Of a DNA stretch of 37,723 nt, positions 26,434 to 35,529 are shown one piece after another. Origin of the DNA: an uncultured Clostridia bacterium (lineage in GTDB: Bacteria; Bacillota; Clostridia; TANB77; CAG-508); assembly GCA_944386705.1 (NCBI GenBank), contig CALXCC010000003.1, positions 1 through 37,723 on the forward strand, read 5' to 3'. Below the pieces are notes generated by a model, which made no database searches, was not told the origin of the DNA, and saw only the letters and a list, made by a program, of their open reading frames with translations. The translations under genes and the position numbers were made by a program. Position 1 is the stretch's first letter. Each line of letters opens with the position of its first letter.

Positions 26434-28981
26434 TTACCAATTTTCTATTTCTACTGTAGTTTTTATTATTCTTCCTTTTCTATCCACAAAAAATGATATT
26501 TCTCCACTTTCGTCTGTTCTATAAATCTTTATTTTATCTTTTTCTAATCTTTTTATTACTTCTTCCGAAGGATGCTTAAACATATTGTTCTTGCCTACAC
26601 CTATAATTGCAATTTTAGGATCTACTAATTTTATAAATTCCTCTGTTGAAGATGTTTTTGAGCCATGATGAGCTACTTTTAGAATATTAGCTTTTAAAAT
26701 TTTTTCTTTGTTATCATATTCCTCTAAAATTTTTTTCTCTGCTATTTTTTCAATATCTCCTGTAAATAACATACTAAATTTTTTATATTCCATTTTCATT
26801 ACCATTGCATTATTATTTAGTACATTTTCTTCTATTTGTTTTTTATTAGGCCATAAAATATTAAAGTATAAATCCTTTTCTATTTTTACTCTGCTTCCTT
26901 TTTCTACTATTATTACTTTTAATTTTTTTTCTTTCACTTTTTTTACAAATTCTTTATAATTGCTAGACTCTTCTATCTGTTTTGTTATTACAATTTTTCC
27001 TACTTTTAATTCTTCTAATATACTTAAAATTCCGACCAATATGGTCTTGGTCAAAATGACTAATAAAAATATAATCTATTTTAGTAAATCCTTTATCTAA
27101 AATATATGGAACAACTGTACTTTTACCCACATCAAACTCCTTAGAGCTACTGCCTCCCCCATCAATTAAAATTGTTTTTTTACTAGGTGTTATAATAAAT
27201 GTGCTATCTCCTTGTCCTACATCTAAAAAATGAATTTCTAGATTTTGTGTTTTTGCTTTCAGAAAAGCTGTTAAAAAAATAAATATAAATATTATTACTA
27301 CTAATTTTCTAATCTTCATTTTATTTTGTATTATTTTGTATTTTATTAATGCTATATTATTTTTTATTCTAAAATCGGTTATATTTAAGTTTTTATCAAG
27401 ATAAATTTTTACTATATAATTCATAATAAAAATAAAAATATAATAAAGAATTATAACTATAATATCGGGAGTTGGTAAATAGATTTTTGCAAATGGTAAT
27501 TCTCCTGTTTTTATTATCTGCAATAAAAACCAGATTAAAAATTTAGATATATATGATAATAATTTAGCTAATGGTAATGAAATAAATGAGAGAATAACTG
27601 TGATTGTCCCTACTATTACAATAGGTCCAATAATAATACTTGCAAAGATATTTGTTATAAAAAAATATGTTCCTAATAAATTAAAATGATATATCATAAT
27701 AGGAAAAATTGCTATTGTAGCTGACAATGTTACTGCTAATATTTCTTTTATTTTATCTATTATTGAAATGATTTTTCGATTTATTTTGTATTTCAATTTT
27801 TTATTTTTAATTTTTATATTTTTTAAAATTTTATATATATTTTTATTAAATAAAATGATTCCTATTGTTCCTAAATACGATAATTGTAATCCTATATCCA
27901 TAATTAAAAATGGGTTATAAATTAAAATAATAAATAATGAAATTGAAATGGAAGTTGAAATATCATTTTTCCTATAAAAAAGATATGCTCCAAGTGATAT
28001 AATTGCCATAATACTAGCTCTTGCTAAAGAAGCAGAAAAGCCAGTGATTCCTATATATACGCTCAAAATTATTATAGTTAAAATTCTTGTTTTTCTTTTT
28101 CCAATTATTTTTCCAAATATAATTTCAATTCCTAATATAATATATACAATATGCATCCCAGATACAGCTAAAATATGTGAAAGATTTGTAATTCTAAATC
28201 CTTCTATTATTTCTTCTTCGATATATTCCTTATTTCCTAAAAGTATCCCATCCATAAGTGCTGACGTTTTTTTGTCCATTACTTTTTTCATATTTTCTTC
28301 TATTTTTATAGAAATTTTACTAATGTATTGAAGAAAAGGGTTATATGCATTTTCTTTTTTCACTTTTATTTCTTCTGCTTTTATACTCCCATAAATCCCT
28401 TTTGTCTTTAAATATTCTTTATAATCAAAACCTTTTTCATTTCTAGACGTTGTAGGTTCTAAAAAACTTCCTTTGAAGCTTATTTTATTTCCATATTTTA
28501 ATTCTACTCTTTGCTTTTTTGGTACTTTTAAATATAAATTCGTATTAGTATATTTAGAGCTTTTGTTTATTTTTATTATCTTTATTTTATAAACATCTTC
28601 ATATTCCTTCTCTTTTTTGTTACTAATAACAATAGCTTCTCCGCTAACATTTTCTACATCTTTATATAGGTTTTCATATTTTTTATTTTGGAAAATTATA
28701 ATTGAATTTGAAATAATCGAAAAAATTATAATACATAAAATAACTTTAGAATTAATAAATATTTTTAGATATCTAACATATCTTTTTAAACTTAAAAGTT
28801 TTAGTTTAGAAATTTTTTTTGGTCGATTTTTTATTATTTTTTTTGCTATTAGATAAATTACAATAATCGGTATATAAAAACGGACTATACTTATTTTTAA
28901 GTATAGCCCCACTATAATTCCTATTATATATCCAATTACTGCAACTAAAATTGGTCTTTTTATAAAAATCCCTTCTTTCAA
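26434..28981 (-). CDS. comEC: ComEC/Rec2-family DNA uptake channel, split by a +1 frameshift at CGG
   Basis: ComEC carries single-stranded DNA across the membrane in transformation. N-terminal DUF4131-like region (SGEAIVISNK near residue 90), the polytopic Competence domain (ILAVSGMHIVY, GFSASLARASIMA), then a metallo-beta-lactamase domain (FLDVGQGDSTFI, ILIDGGGSS). The motif HFDQDHIG ends at codon 649 and the next codon is CGG; unshifted translation ends 23 codons later. Skipping the C gives HFDQDHIGGILSILEEL and the whole remaining domain (VAHHGSKTSS, GKNNMFKHPSEEVIKR). Restored length is about 848 residues, typical. The first codon is TTG (28981), or an ATA at 28963 that is better spaced from AAGGG. 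It follows the NlpC/P60 gene by 3 nt. Confidence 0.88.
27032..27034 (-). other. CGG +1 frameshift site of comEC
   Basis: Minus strand: GGT-CGG-AAT in the starting frame (codon 650). Skipping C gives GGT-GGA-ATT, restoring the Gly-Gly of the beta-lactamase-fold metal motif HxDxDHxGG. Confidence 0.9.
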
Positions 28982-28984
28982 TTG

Positions 28985-30283
28985 CTATATTACTCTTCTT
29001 GCTCCTACATAGTTTTTATTGTAATATCCAGAATTTATCGTATCTATTGTTACTCCTCTTGTTTTGTTTGCTGCATGAACTATTTGTCCTCCACCAATGT
29101 AAATTCCAACGTGATTTATTCCAGATGCTGATGGTCCAAACATAATTAAATCTCCTGGTTGTAAATTGCTTCTTGATACTGCTGTTCCATTTTTATATTG
29201 TCCTTTTGCTGTTCTACTTAATGTAACTCCGTGTAATTTAAATACATATGATGTAAATCCTGAACAGTCAAAACTGCTTGGTCCTGATGCTCCATAAACA
29301 TATGGATATCCAATATACTTTTTAGCTGTTTCTACTACTGTTGACCCTTTACCAGATACTGGTGCAGTAGGAGTATTTGTTTCTTCTTTTTTAGTTTCTG
29401 TTTCTTTTTTTCTTGGTGTTGTAGCACCTCTTGAAGTTGTCTCTACTTCTTTTTTCTTGTTTGATAATAATGAAGTTGAAACATAGCCTTCTTTATCATT
29501 TGCTTTTACTTTACTCCATCCATTTTCTTCGCTATATACATCTACTTTTGTATTAAGTGATAATTTTGCAACTACTTCTGATGTTGTATTTGCTTCTTTT
29601 CTTAAATTTACTGTTGTTTCACTAACATATGCTGTTTTTATTACAGTTTCTGCTACTGGCTTATTTTCTTCAGGATTAGTTTTTGTTGGTTCTTCTGTTT
29701 TTTCTTCTACTGATTTTAATTTATCTCCTCTTATCCAGCCTTTTGTTGTTCCTACTTGAATACATACCCAATCATTCATAGTTTCAATTATTGTCACTTG
29801 TTCGTCTTGTTTTACTTCTATAATATCTGTTGCATTTATAGATGGTACAATTTTCAATTTTGTATTTTCTGTTACTTTTTTTACATTTTCTTTGTTTTCT
29901 TCTGTGTCAGTTGTATTGGCATCTTGATTTTGGTTAGTAGTTTGCTCACCTTCAGTATTTGTTGTTTCTGTAGTTGTTGTTTCTGTATTATTATCTTCTG
30001 TTACTTCTCCATTTACTGTAAGTAAATCTTGTCTTAAGAAACCTGTAATGTTTCTTGCTTCTACTTTATACCAATCTCCTGTTTTTTCTAAAATTTCTAC
30101 TTCTTCATTTAAAGAAAGTTGTTCTAATATTTTACTATTAGAATCTGCTGACTCTCTTAAATTAGCTGTTTCTACATTTACCTTTGCTGTATTTGCAGCT
30201 AAACTAATATTTATAAAAAACAATATTGCTATTCCTAAAGTTGCTACCACTAGTATGTTTTTTATATAATTTTTCTTTTTCAT
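28985..30283 (-). CDS. Secreted SH3-domain NlpC/P60 peptidoglycan hydrolase
   Basis: A cell-wall endopeptidase of about 432 residues. Signal peptide in the first 27 residues (NILVVATLGIAILFFI, then SLAANT). Three bacterial SH3 domains: VETANLRESADSNSK, a divergent one around TKLKIVPSINA, and TTVNLRKEANTTSEV, separated by Thr/Glu-rich linkers. The C-terminal NlpC/P60 domain has the catalytic Cys in SSFDCSGFT and His in GINHVGIYIG; QIVHAANKTRGV follows. I chose the ATG at 30283, 9 nt after AAGGAG; the ATG two codons earlier is only 3 nt away. It ends 3 nt before comEC, so the two may be cotranscribed. Confidence 0.93.
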   Translation of the reverse strand: MKKKNYIKNILVVATLGIAILFFINISLAANTAKVNVETANLRESADSNSKILEQLSLNEEVEILEKTGDWYKVEARNITGFLRQDLLTVNGEVTEDNNTETTTTETTNTEGEQTTNQNQDANTTDTEENKENVKKVTENTKLKIVPSINATDIIEVKQDEQVTIIETMNDWVCIQVGTTKGWIRGDKLKSVEEKTEEPTKTNPEENKPVAETVIKTAYVSETTVNLRKEANTTSEVVAKLSLNTKVDVYSEENGWSKVKANDKEGYVSTSLLSNKKKEVETTSRGATTPRKKETETKKEETNTPTAPVSGKGSTVVETAKKYIGYPYVYGASGPSSFDCSGFTSYVFKLHGVTLSRTAKGQYKNGTAVSRSNLQPGDLIMFGPSASGINHVGIYIGGGQIVHAANKTRGVTIDTINSGYYNKNYVGARRVI

Positions 30284-30390
30284 TTCCATATACTCCTTAA
30301 ATAAATATATTACATCCTTTTTGCCAGTGGCATTAGTATATACTTTTTCAAAAAATTTGTCAAGTTTTTGCAAAAAATTGCCTGAATGTA

Positions 30391-30419
30391 TTGACAAATA
30401 CGCTTTTTTATAATATACT
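30391..30419 (+). promoter_or_regulatory. Strong sigma-A promoter for rplM-rpsI
   Basis: Consensus TTGACA, 17-nt spacer and TATACT, about 110 nt upstream of rplM. The leader in between includes CTCCCCGGTGG and could hold an L13 autoregulatory structure, which I could not confirm. Confidence 0.75.
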
Positions 30420-30531
30420 ATTTTAGCAATTATTTGATAATATGATTTAAATATAAAACTTCTCCCCGGTGGTTTTAAATTTAAATTTCATATAAAAAAA
30501 TACAAATAAAAATAGGAGGGTATATATTACC

Positions 30532-30969
30532 ATGAATAATACAACATATAGTGCAAAAAAAGGTGAAGTTGAAAGCAAATGGTATATTATAGACGCTGCA
30601 AACAAACCTTTAGGTAGAGTAGCAACAGAAGCTGCTAAATTATTAAGAGGAAAACACAAACCAACATTTACACCAAATATTGATATGGGTGACCACGTTA
30701 TAATATTAAATTGTAAAGATGTAATTTTAACAGGAAACAAATTAAATCAAAAAATTTACAGACATCATTCAGGTTATATTGGAGGAATGAAAGAAGTTTC
30801 TGCCAAAGTAATGCTTGAAAAAAATCCAGAAAAAGCTATGACTTTAGCTATTAAAGGTATGTTACCTCACAATTCTTTAGGTAGAAAAATGGCTAAAAAG
30901 CTAAGAGTATATGCTGGAGCAGAACACGAAAATCAAGCTCAAAAACCAGAAGTATGGGAGGTAAAATAA
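30532..30969 (+). CDS. rplM: 50S ribosomal protein L13
   Basis: 145-residue large-subunit protein. Conserved blocks: [52 protein letters not shown] and [12 protein letters not shown]. Start ATG after TAGGAGG. rpsI follows after 1 nt, the usual L13-S9 operon, and both are driven by the promoter at 30391. Confidence 0.98.
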   Translation: MNNTTYSAKKGEVESKWYIIDAANKPLGRVATEAAKLLRGKHKPTFTPNIDMGDHVIILNCKDVILTGNKLNQKIYRHHSGYIGGMKEVSAKVMLEKNPEKAMTLAIKGMLPHNSLGRKMAKKLRVYAGAEHENQAQKPEVWEVK

Positions 30970-30970
30970 T

Positions 30971-31372
30971 ATGGCTAAGAAAGAAAATATTGTTTTTTAC
31001 GGTACAGGTAGAAGAAAAAATGCAGTAGCAAGAGTTAGACTTGTAGAAGGAACAGGAAAAATAACAATTAACGGTAAAGATATTGATGAATTCTTTGGAT
31101 TAGAAACATTAAAAGTTATTGTTAGACAACCACTAACTGTTACAAACACAACAGCTAAATATGATGTTATTTCAACAGTTAAAGGTGGAGGATTTACAGG
31201 TCAAGCCGGAGCAATTAGACATGGAATTGCAAGAGCATTAAATGAAGCAAATAGCGAATACAGACCAGCTCTTAAATCAAACGGATTCTTAACAAGAGAT
31301 CCTCGTATGAAAGAAAGAAAAAAATACGGTCTTAAAAAAGCTAGAAAAGCTCCACAATTCTCAAAAAGATAG
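30971..31372 (+). CDS. rpsI: 30S ribosomal protein S9
   Basis: 133-residue small-subunit protein with the family features [35 protein letters not shown] and the C-terminal [12 protein letters not shown] tail that reaches the P-site tRNA. The C-terminal Lys-Arg is intact, of interest given the frameshift signal in this genome. Its ribosome site GGGAGG lies inside the end of rplM. Followed by a terminator. Confidence 0.98.
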   Translation: MAKKENIVFYGTGRRKNAVARVRLVEGTGKITINGKDIDEFFGLETLKVIVRQPLTVTNTTAKYDVISTVKGGGFTGQAGAIRHGIARALNEANSEYRPALKSNGFLTRDPRMKERKKYGLKKARKAPQFSKR

Positions 31373-31389
31373 AATTTTACAAAAATACA

Positions 31390-31432
31390 AACCTCGAAAG
31401 TTTGAAACTTTTGAGGCTTTTTGTTTTTTATA
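31390..31432 (+). terminator. Terminator after rplM-rpsI
   Basis: AACCTCGAAAGTTT and AAACTTTTGAGG pair around a 1-3 nt loop, followed by CTTTTTGTTTTTT. Confidence 0.85.
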
Positions 31433-31452
31433 AATCTAATTTTTTGTAACAC

Positions 31453-31494
31453 AAAAACACACTTCTAATATAATAATATTAGAGGTGTGTTTTT
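31453..31494 (+). promoter_or_regulatory. Perfect 19-bp hairpin covering a ribosome binding site
   Basis: AAAAACACACTTCTAATAT (31453-31471), a 4-nt loop, then a complementary 19-nt arm (one G-U pair) ending directly at the ATG of the next gene. The AGAGGTG ribosome site is inside the 3' arm, and the five T residues at its end also give it terminator form. It may block translation or end read-through from rpsI. Confidence 0.75.
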
Positions 31495-31659
31495 ATGAGT
31501 CCTTTAGAACTAACAACTTTTATTAATACAACAGCTAATGCAATTGCTTGTAATTCAAGTGATGATGAATTAAATTTATTATCAGTCATTTTTTCACAGT
31601 TAGGTGATACTCTAGCTACAATTGTTGTACAACGTAGTATTTGTGATAATTCAAAATAA
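31495..31659 (+). CDS. Small DUF6774-like protein
   Basis: 54 residues: an N-terminal helix (LTTFINTTANAIAC), an acidic turn (SSDDELNLLSVIF) and a C-terminal helix (QLGDTLATIVVQRSIC). The pattern 'D-D-E-L-x-L-L-x-x-x-F-x-Q-L-G-D-T-L-A-T' is shared by many short clostridial proteins annotated DUF6774; I give this from memory of the family. Three Cys residues. Its ribosome site is buried in a perfect hairpin, so expression is probably conditional. It ends one base before the yunB stop on the opposite strand. Confidence 0.6.
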   Translation: MSPLELTTFINTTANAIACNSSDDELNLLSVIFSQLGDTLATIVVQRSICDNSK

Positions 31660-32381
31660 TTATTGTATCATTTCTAAAGCATCATTTGAACCATTTAATC
31701 CTTCTAAATTATAATAAGTTTCTGGTATTTGCCCTACTATTACATTTTCTACTAATAAAACCTGATTTATAATCTCTTTTTCTAAATTTTTAAATGGAGT
31801 TAATATACTTACTTTACATTTTACTTCTAAATAAATTCTATGAAGTGTTTGATTGATTCCTTGTGAGACGAATTCACTTCTTAAATCTGTTTCTACATTT
31901 CCGAACAGAGGAAATTCTTATTTTAACTCCTGGTCCTAATCCAGCTAAGAGTTTAATACCTGTAAAACTTCCGAATAGCTATTTCTATATCTTCCCTTCC
32001 CCTTTTGTCTATTTCTTCTTGAATTTTAATTGCTATATCAGAAATGATTTCATTTATTGCTATAATATTTGATTTTATCATTGTTATATTATTATTTGAA
32101 TCTTTTTCAATAGTAAACATTTCGTCATAAGAATGCTCTTTCATTACATTTGTTGCTTCTTCATTTGATATTATTGTTGCAATAGATTTTGCCTTTTCTT
32201 CACATATTGTATCAAAAATAGGATATACTGCATCAAGGCTTATTACTACCACACTCATTGCAATTAATAATACTAATATGATTTTTATAGTTTTTTTAAA
32301 CTTTGGATTCCTAAATTTCTTGCCTTCATTTATAATTGTCTTTGGAATACATATTCGTGGTCTAGAATAAATTTTATACAT
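31660..32381 (-). CDS. yunB: Sporulation protein YunB, split by two +1 frameshifts at CGG
   Basis: YunB is a sporulation membrane protein of unclear role. It has one N-terminal membrane segment (KIILVLLIAMSVVVISLDAVYPIF) and an extracytoplasmic domain. The starting frame reads through EIAIRKF-type sequence to an in-frame CGG at codon 137 and would stop six codons later. Skipping the C gives IGSFTGIKLLAGLGPGVKIRISSV, the conserved YunB core; a second CGG at codon 160 then needs the same skip to give GNVETDLRSEFVSQGINQTLHRIYLEV and the remainder to 31660. Total 239 residues, near the Bacillus length of about 254. The start codon overlaps the end of sipL by 8 nt, so the two are translationally coupled. 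Confidence 0.87.
31901..31903 (-). other. CGG +1 frameshift site 2 of yunB
   Basis: Minus strand: GTT-CGG-AAA in the restored frame, with a stop after nine codons. Skipping C gives GTT-GGA-AAT, the conserved VGNVETDLRSEF segment. Confidence 0.88.
31971..31973 (-). other. CGG +1 frameshift site 1 of yunB
   Basis: Minus strand: ATT-CGG-AAG in the starting frame. Skipping C gives ATT-GGA-AGT, which begins the conserved IGSFTG segment. Confidence 0.88.
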
Positions 32382-33924
32382 TGTTCGTCATTGGGACTTT
32401 TGTATAATGAGGTATAAATAATTTTTGTCCAGGATTTATTACATTTTCATCTTCTATTCCATTTGTTCTTGCAATATCTTCTACTGTACTACCAAAACGT
32501 TTAGCTATTTTCCACAAAGTATCATCTTTTCTTACAATATACATTAGAATGCTATAATCTTCTTCTTCTCTTTCTCCATTTGATTGAATTTGATCAATAA
32601 TATTTAAATTTATGTTTTTATCTGAACTCATATTCATTCCTAAATCAATATTTGCCGTTATCATTCCTCCATCTTGAACAATAAAGTCATGATTTAAAAC
32701 TTCCATCCTCATATTAGTATTTCTATTTTCTGCTTCTTCTATTCCTTCTATTTCATAGTCAAATGGAATCTTTGCTGTTCTAGTATCTACTTCCAATTCA
32801 CCGTTTTGTAATAGCATTTTTAGCTCTATTTCTCCTTCATACACTATTTTATTATTTAGTTTATGTTCTTTTTCTATTTTTGGTATTACATCTACATCCA
32901 TAATACTTCTATTTTCCATTCCCTCTACTACTATCTTTTCTCTTATTTGCTTAGTCTCTTGTCTCGTTGTTTTTTCTGTAATTGCTGTAATCCTTTTCTT
33001 GTTAAATTCTAGTTTTTCAATAGGGCTGTATAAATCTTGGATTAAATTAATTCCTTTTTCTTCGTAAACAACTGCTGTTACTCCTATTTCTATTTCAACA
33101 TAAATTGAATGTTCTTCTACTGAATTTGGTTTTAATACTATGTTACTTATTTCATAATCTACGTCACAAATATTTTCTTCTGTTACATTCTGAATGTCTA
33201 TAAATCCTACTATCGGAATTTTTGCTATTACTGCATTTATTCTGTTATCTTCAGTTAAATACATAATTTTAACTTCTGCTTCTGCTTTTGTTAATATTTT
33301 ATTATAGCTTATTTTTACATCTCTACCACATATACATAGATTTGTTTTTAATATTTCTGCTAGATTATCTGTGTTATTTATATTTATTGTATCTTTTGCA
33401 TATATTTTTGTATTCCCCATACCTACTAATGAATTTACCTTTAAATCTTCTTTTAGCATTTGAATATTTTCTGTTTTTTGAATATCAGTTATAATTTCTA
33501 CATCATCTTTTTCATAAACTTTTATTTCCACTTCTATTGCTGCTTTTATACTTATTTTTCTTCCATTAATTACTCTTGCTTCTATTGATTTCAATTCAGT
33601 TTGAATTTTACAATTCATTCCTTCTTTGCAATTATTAACCGATATACTTTCTGAAAAATCTAAACTAGTACAAATTCCTCTTATTTTGTCTTGACTATCT
33701 TCTGCAATGTACATTATATAAGTATCAATATTCCCATCTATTCTAACTTTATTTTCTAAAATCTCTTTTTTATAGATACATACAACCCCACTTGTACAAA
33801 TTGTATTCAAAATATCTGGTTTAGAATCTGGAACTATCATATCTCCTTCCACTAATATTACTTCTCTTTTTGTTGTAACTAATTTATTTACACTTAAATT
33901 TTCCTTTACTGTTTCTACCACCAT
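32374..33924 (-). CDS. sipL: SipL-type spore coat morphogenetic protein (DUF3794 + LysM)
   Basis: 516 residues. Repeated DUF3794-type beta domains (VEGDMIVPDSKPDIL near the N-terminus; VEGMENRSIMDVDVIPKIE near the middle) are followed by a C-terminal LysM motif (YIVRKDDTLWKIAKRFGSTVEDIARTNGIEDENVINPGQKLFIPH). This architecture and length match SipL of Clostridioides difficile, which binds SpoIVA and anchors the coat on the forespore surface, replacing SpoVID of Bacilli. No signal peptide, as expected for a mother-cell protein. It overlaps yunB by 8 nt. Start ATG with GGAGG upstream. No in-frame CGG in 516 codons. Confidence 0.88.
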   Translation of the reverse strand: MVVETVKENLSVNKLVTTKREVILVEGDMIVPDSKPDILNTICTSGVVCIYKKEILENKVRIDGNIDTYIMYIAEDSQDKIRGICTSLDFSESISVNNCKEGMNCKIQTELKSIEARVINGRKISIKAAIEVEIKVYEKDDVEIITDIQKTENIQMLKEDLKVNSLVGMGNTKIYAKDTININNTDNLAEILKTNLCICGRDVKISYNKILTKAEAEVKIMYLTEDNRINAVIAKIPIVGFIDIQNVTEENICDVDYEISNIVLKPNSVEEHSIYVEIEIGVTAVVYEEKGINLIQDLYSPIEKLEFNKKRITAITEKTTRQETKQIREKIVVEGMENRSIMDVDVIPKIEKEHKLNNKIVYEGEIELKMLLQNGELEVDTRTAKIPFDYEIEGIEEAENRNTNMRMEVLNHDFIVQDGGMITANIDLGMNMSSDKNINLNIIDQIQSNGEREEEDYSILMYIVRKDDTLWKIAKRFGSTVEDIARTNGIEDENVINPGQKLFIPHYTKVPMTNNV

Positions 33925-33994
33925 TTATTTAACCTCCTTTATTTTTCTTTATAAATATATATTGTGTATTTTGTTTTTTATGAATAAAAAAGTC

Positions 33995-34025
33995 AAAAAA
34001 AAAAGCAGATTTTATTCTGCTTTTA
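33995..34025 (-). terminator. Terminator after veg
   Basis: On the minus strand AAAAGCAGA, a 6-nt loop and TCTGCTTTT run into about ten T residues, close after the veg stop. Confidence 0.88.
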
Positions 34026-34026
34026 A

Positions 34027-34323
34027 TTATAATGATGCTCTTCTTGATTTTGTTGGTGGAGCTGGTGGTATTAATGGTGAATATGAATTTCCATCAAATA
34101 CTTCAACTTCGACAGTTCTTGTTAAAACATCTGTGTAACTATATGTTACATTTCTATTATTTTCCTCATATTTTACAACAAAAATATTAGGATGTACTTC
34201 TTCTATTGTGGCTTCTTTTTCAAAGGCTCTACTTCTTCCTAAAGATCCTTTTACTATTATCTTTTGTCCAACTTTCTCTAAGATGTCAGTTTTTAGATTT
34301 GCTATATCTGATTTACAAATCAT
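34027..34323 (-). CDS. veg: Veg family protein
   Basis: 98 residues. The core shows the Veg family pattern: an N-terminal DIANLKTDILEKVGQKI, a beta block EEVHPNIFVVKYEE, then VTYSYTDVLTRTVEVE. In Bacillus, Veg is an abundant vegetative protein linked to biofilm matrix control and spore outgrowth. The C-terminal PLIPPAPPTKSRRASL tail is Pro/basic-rich, longer than the core family. I chose the ATG at 34323 with GAAGGTG upstream. A textbook sigma-A promoter precedes it, as for the strong Bacillus Pveg. Terminator downstream. Confidence 0.85.
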   Translation of the reverse strand: MICKSDIANLKTDILEKVGQKIIVKGSLGRSRAFEKEATIEEVHPNIFVVKYEENNRNVTYSYTDVLTRTVEVEVFDGNSYSPLIPPAPPTKSRRASL

Positions 34324-34352
34324 TCTATCACCTTCTCCCATAAGATAGCTAA

Positions 34353-34381
34353 ATTATAGCACTTACGGTAATTATTGTCAA
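34353..34381 (-). promoter_or_regulatory. Strong sigma-A promoter for veg
   Basis: On the minus strand, exact consensus TTGACA, 17-nt spacer and TATAAT, 29 nt upstream of the veg start codon. Confidence 0.88.
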
Positions 34382-34485
34382 AATTTGAAAGTTTTTGTAT
34401 GTTGCTTGTAATGCGCTATTATCAGGTATTTGGTGAATTTTTCTTGCTATTTTTACAACTTTATTACAATTGTGTTACATTGTTG

Positions 34486-35049
34486 TTACAAATTTTTAAT
34501 CATCTTTCCATTTGCTCCGATTCCTCCTATACCTTCTTTTCCATCTCTTAATTGATATGCAATATCGTCAATTGTAATATACTTATATTTTTCTGTTGTA
34601 GCAATTTTTTCTGCAATAACCAATGGATCTAAAAAATCAATTAGGATTCTTGCCGGAGAAGAAGCAAAATTTGCACCTGCTGAAATAATTCCTTCAAAAT
34701 AACTTTGACATGCTCCTGCAAATATAGCTAAATTCTTATTTTTATCTTTATCATATCTTCTTGCTTCTCTAACAGTTTCTATAAAATATTTTGAATTTTT
34801 ATAATTGTAAATATCATAATAATTCATTCCTTTTTTTATCATACTATCATGTCCGGTGACAACTAAAATATCTGGATTGTATACTTCTAATAGACGATAT
34901 ACTACTTGGGGTTGTCTATATTCTGGTATGTTTTTTACAATTGCATTTAATCCTAGTTTTTGATAATGATTATACGCCTTCTTACTATATTTTTTGTCAC
35001 CGTCTAAATGCAGTATTTTTCCAAAAATAATTTTTGGAATTTTCTCCAT
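34486..35049 (-). CDS. yabG: Sporulation peptidase YabG, short form lacking the N-terminal domain
   Basis: YabG is a mother-cell cysteine-type protease that trims coat and germination proteins. The 187 residues here align to the C-terminal two thirds of the family: GKILHLDGDKKY, PDILVVTGHD with a likely catalytic His, YFIETVREAR, FAGACQSYFEGIISAGANFASSPARI with the candidate catalytic Cys, and the end GGIGANGKM. Bacillus YabG is about 290 residues; the first 100 or so (a small beta domain) are absent, and the space upstream to spoIIID is too short to hold them. The start ATG has AGGTGA upstream, so the short form is a real gene start. spoIIID lies upstream. Confidence 0.9.
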   Translation of the reverse strand: MEKIPKIIFGKILHLDGDKKYSKKAYNHYQKLGLNAIVKNIPEYRQPQVVYRLLEVYNPDILVVTGHDSMIKKGMNYYDIYNYKNSKYFIETVREARRYDKDKNKNLAIFAGACQSYFEGIISAGANFASSPARILIDFLDPLVIAEKIATTEKYKYITIDDIAYQLRDGKEGIGGIGANGKMIKNL

Positions 35050-35112
35050 AGTATTTCACCTCGCATTTTTCGCTCTATCTTATTCTATGACGAAATATGT
35101 CGAAGTGTGATA

Positions 35113-35146
35113 CAAAAAAAGAGAATCTGATCTTCCAAATTCTCTA
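35113..35146 (-). terminator. Terminator after spoIIID
   Basis: On the minus strand AGAGAAT and ATTCTCT pair across a loop and are followed by seven T residues; it overlaps the last codon of spoIIID. Confidence 0.82.
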
Positions 35147-35401
35147 CTTATGTAAATGGCTATATTTCATTTTTGTTGCCATTCCTCCTCTTATGTGCCT
35201 TTCAGCTTTATTTTCATCTAATACCAGCCTTACTTCTCTTGCTAAAACTGGGTTTATTTTCTTTAATCTTTCGGAAACATCTTTGTGTACTGTACTTTTG
35301 CTTATCCCAAATTTCTTAGCTGTTCCTCTCACTGTGTCTTTTGAATCTATAATATAATGTGCCAAACTTATTGCACGTTCTTCTATTGATACATTTTTCA
35401 T
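35144..35401 (-). CDS. spoIIID: Sporulation transcription regulator SpoIIID
   Basis: An 85-residue helix-turn-helix DNA-binding protein that modulates mother-cell (sigma-E and sigma-K regulon) genes. The HTH is TVRGTAKKFGISKSTVHKDVSERL; the basic C-terminal helix (HIRGGMATKMKYSHLHK) that widens DNA contact is present. Start ATG with AAAGGAG upstream. It sits next to yabG and near yunB and sipL, all late or mother-cell genes. Confidence 0.96.
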   Translation of the reverse strand: MKNVSIEERAISLAHYIIDSKDTVRGTAKKFGISKSTVHKDVSERLKKINPVLAREVRLVLDENKAERHIRGGMATKMKYSHLHK

Positions 35402-35529
35402 TGCTCTAACTCCTTTATGGAAATACTTTTGTTTAATTGTATTCTCATATTTTTTGAGTTAGAACTTTATTAATTTTATTTAATTATATTTTTATAGAAT
35501 GTAATAATACATAATTTCATAAAGTCCCA

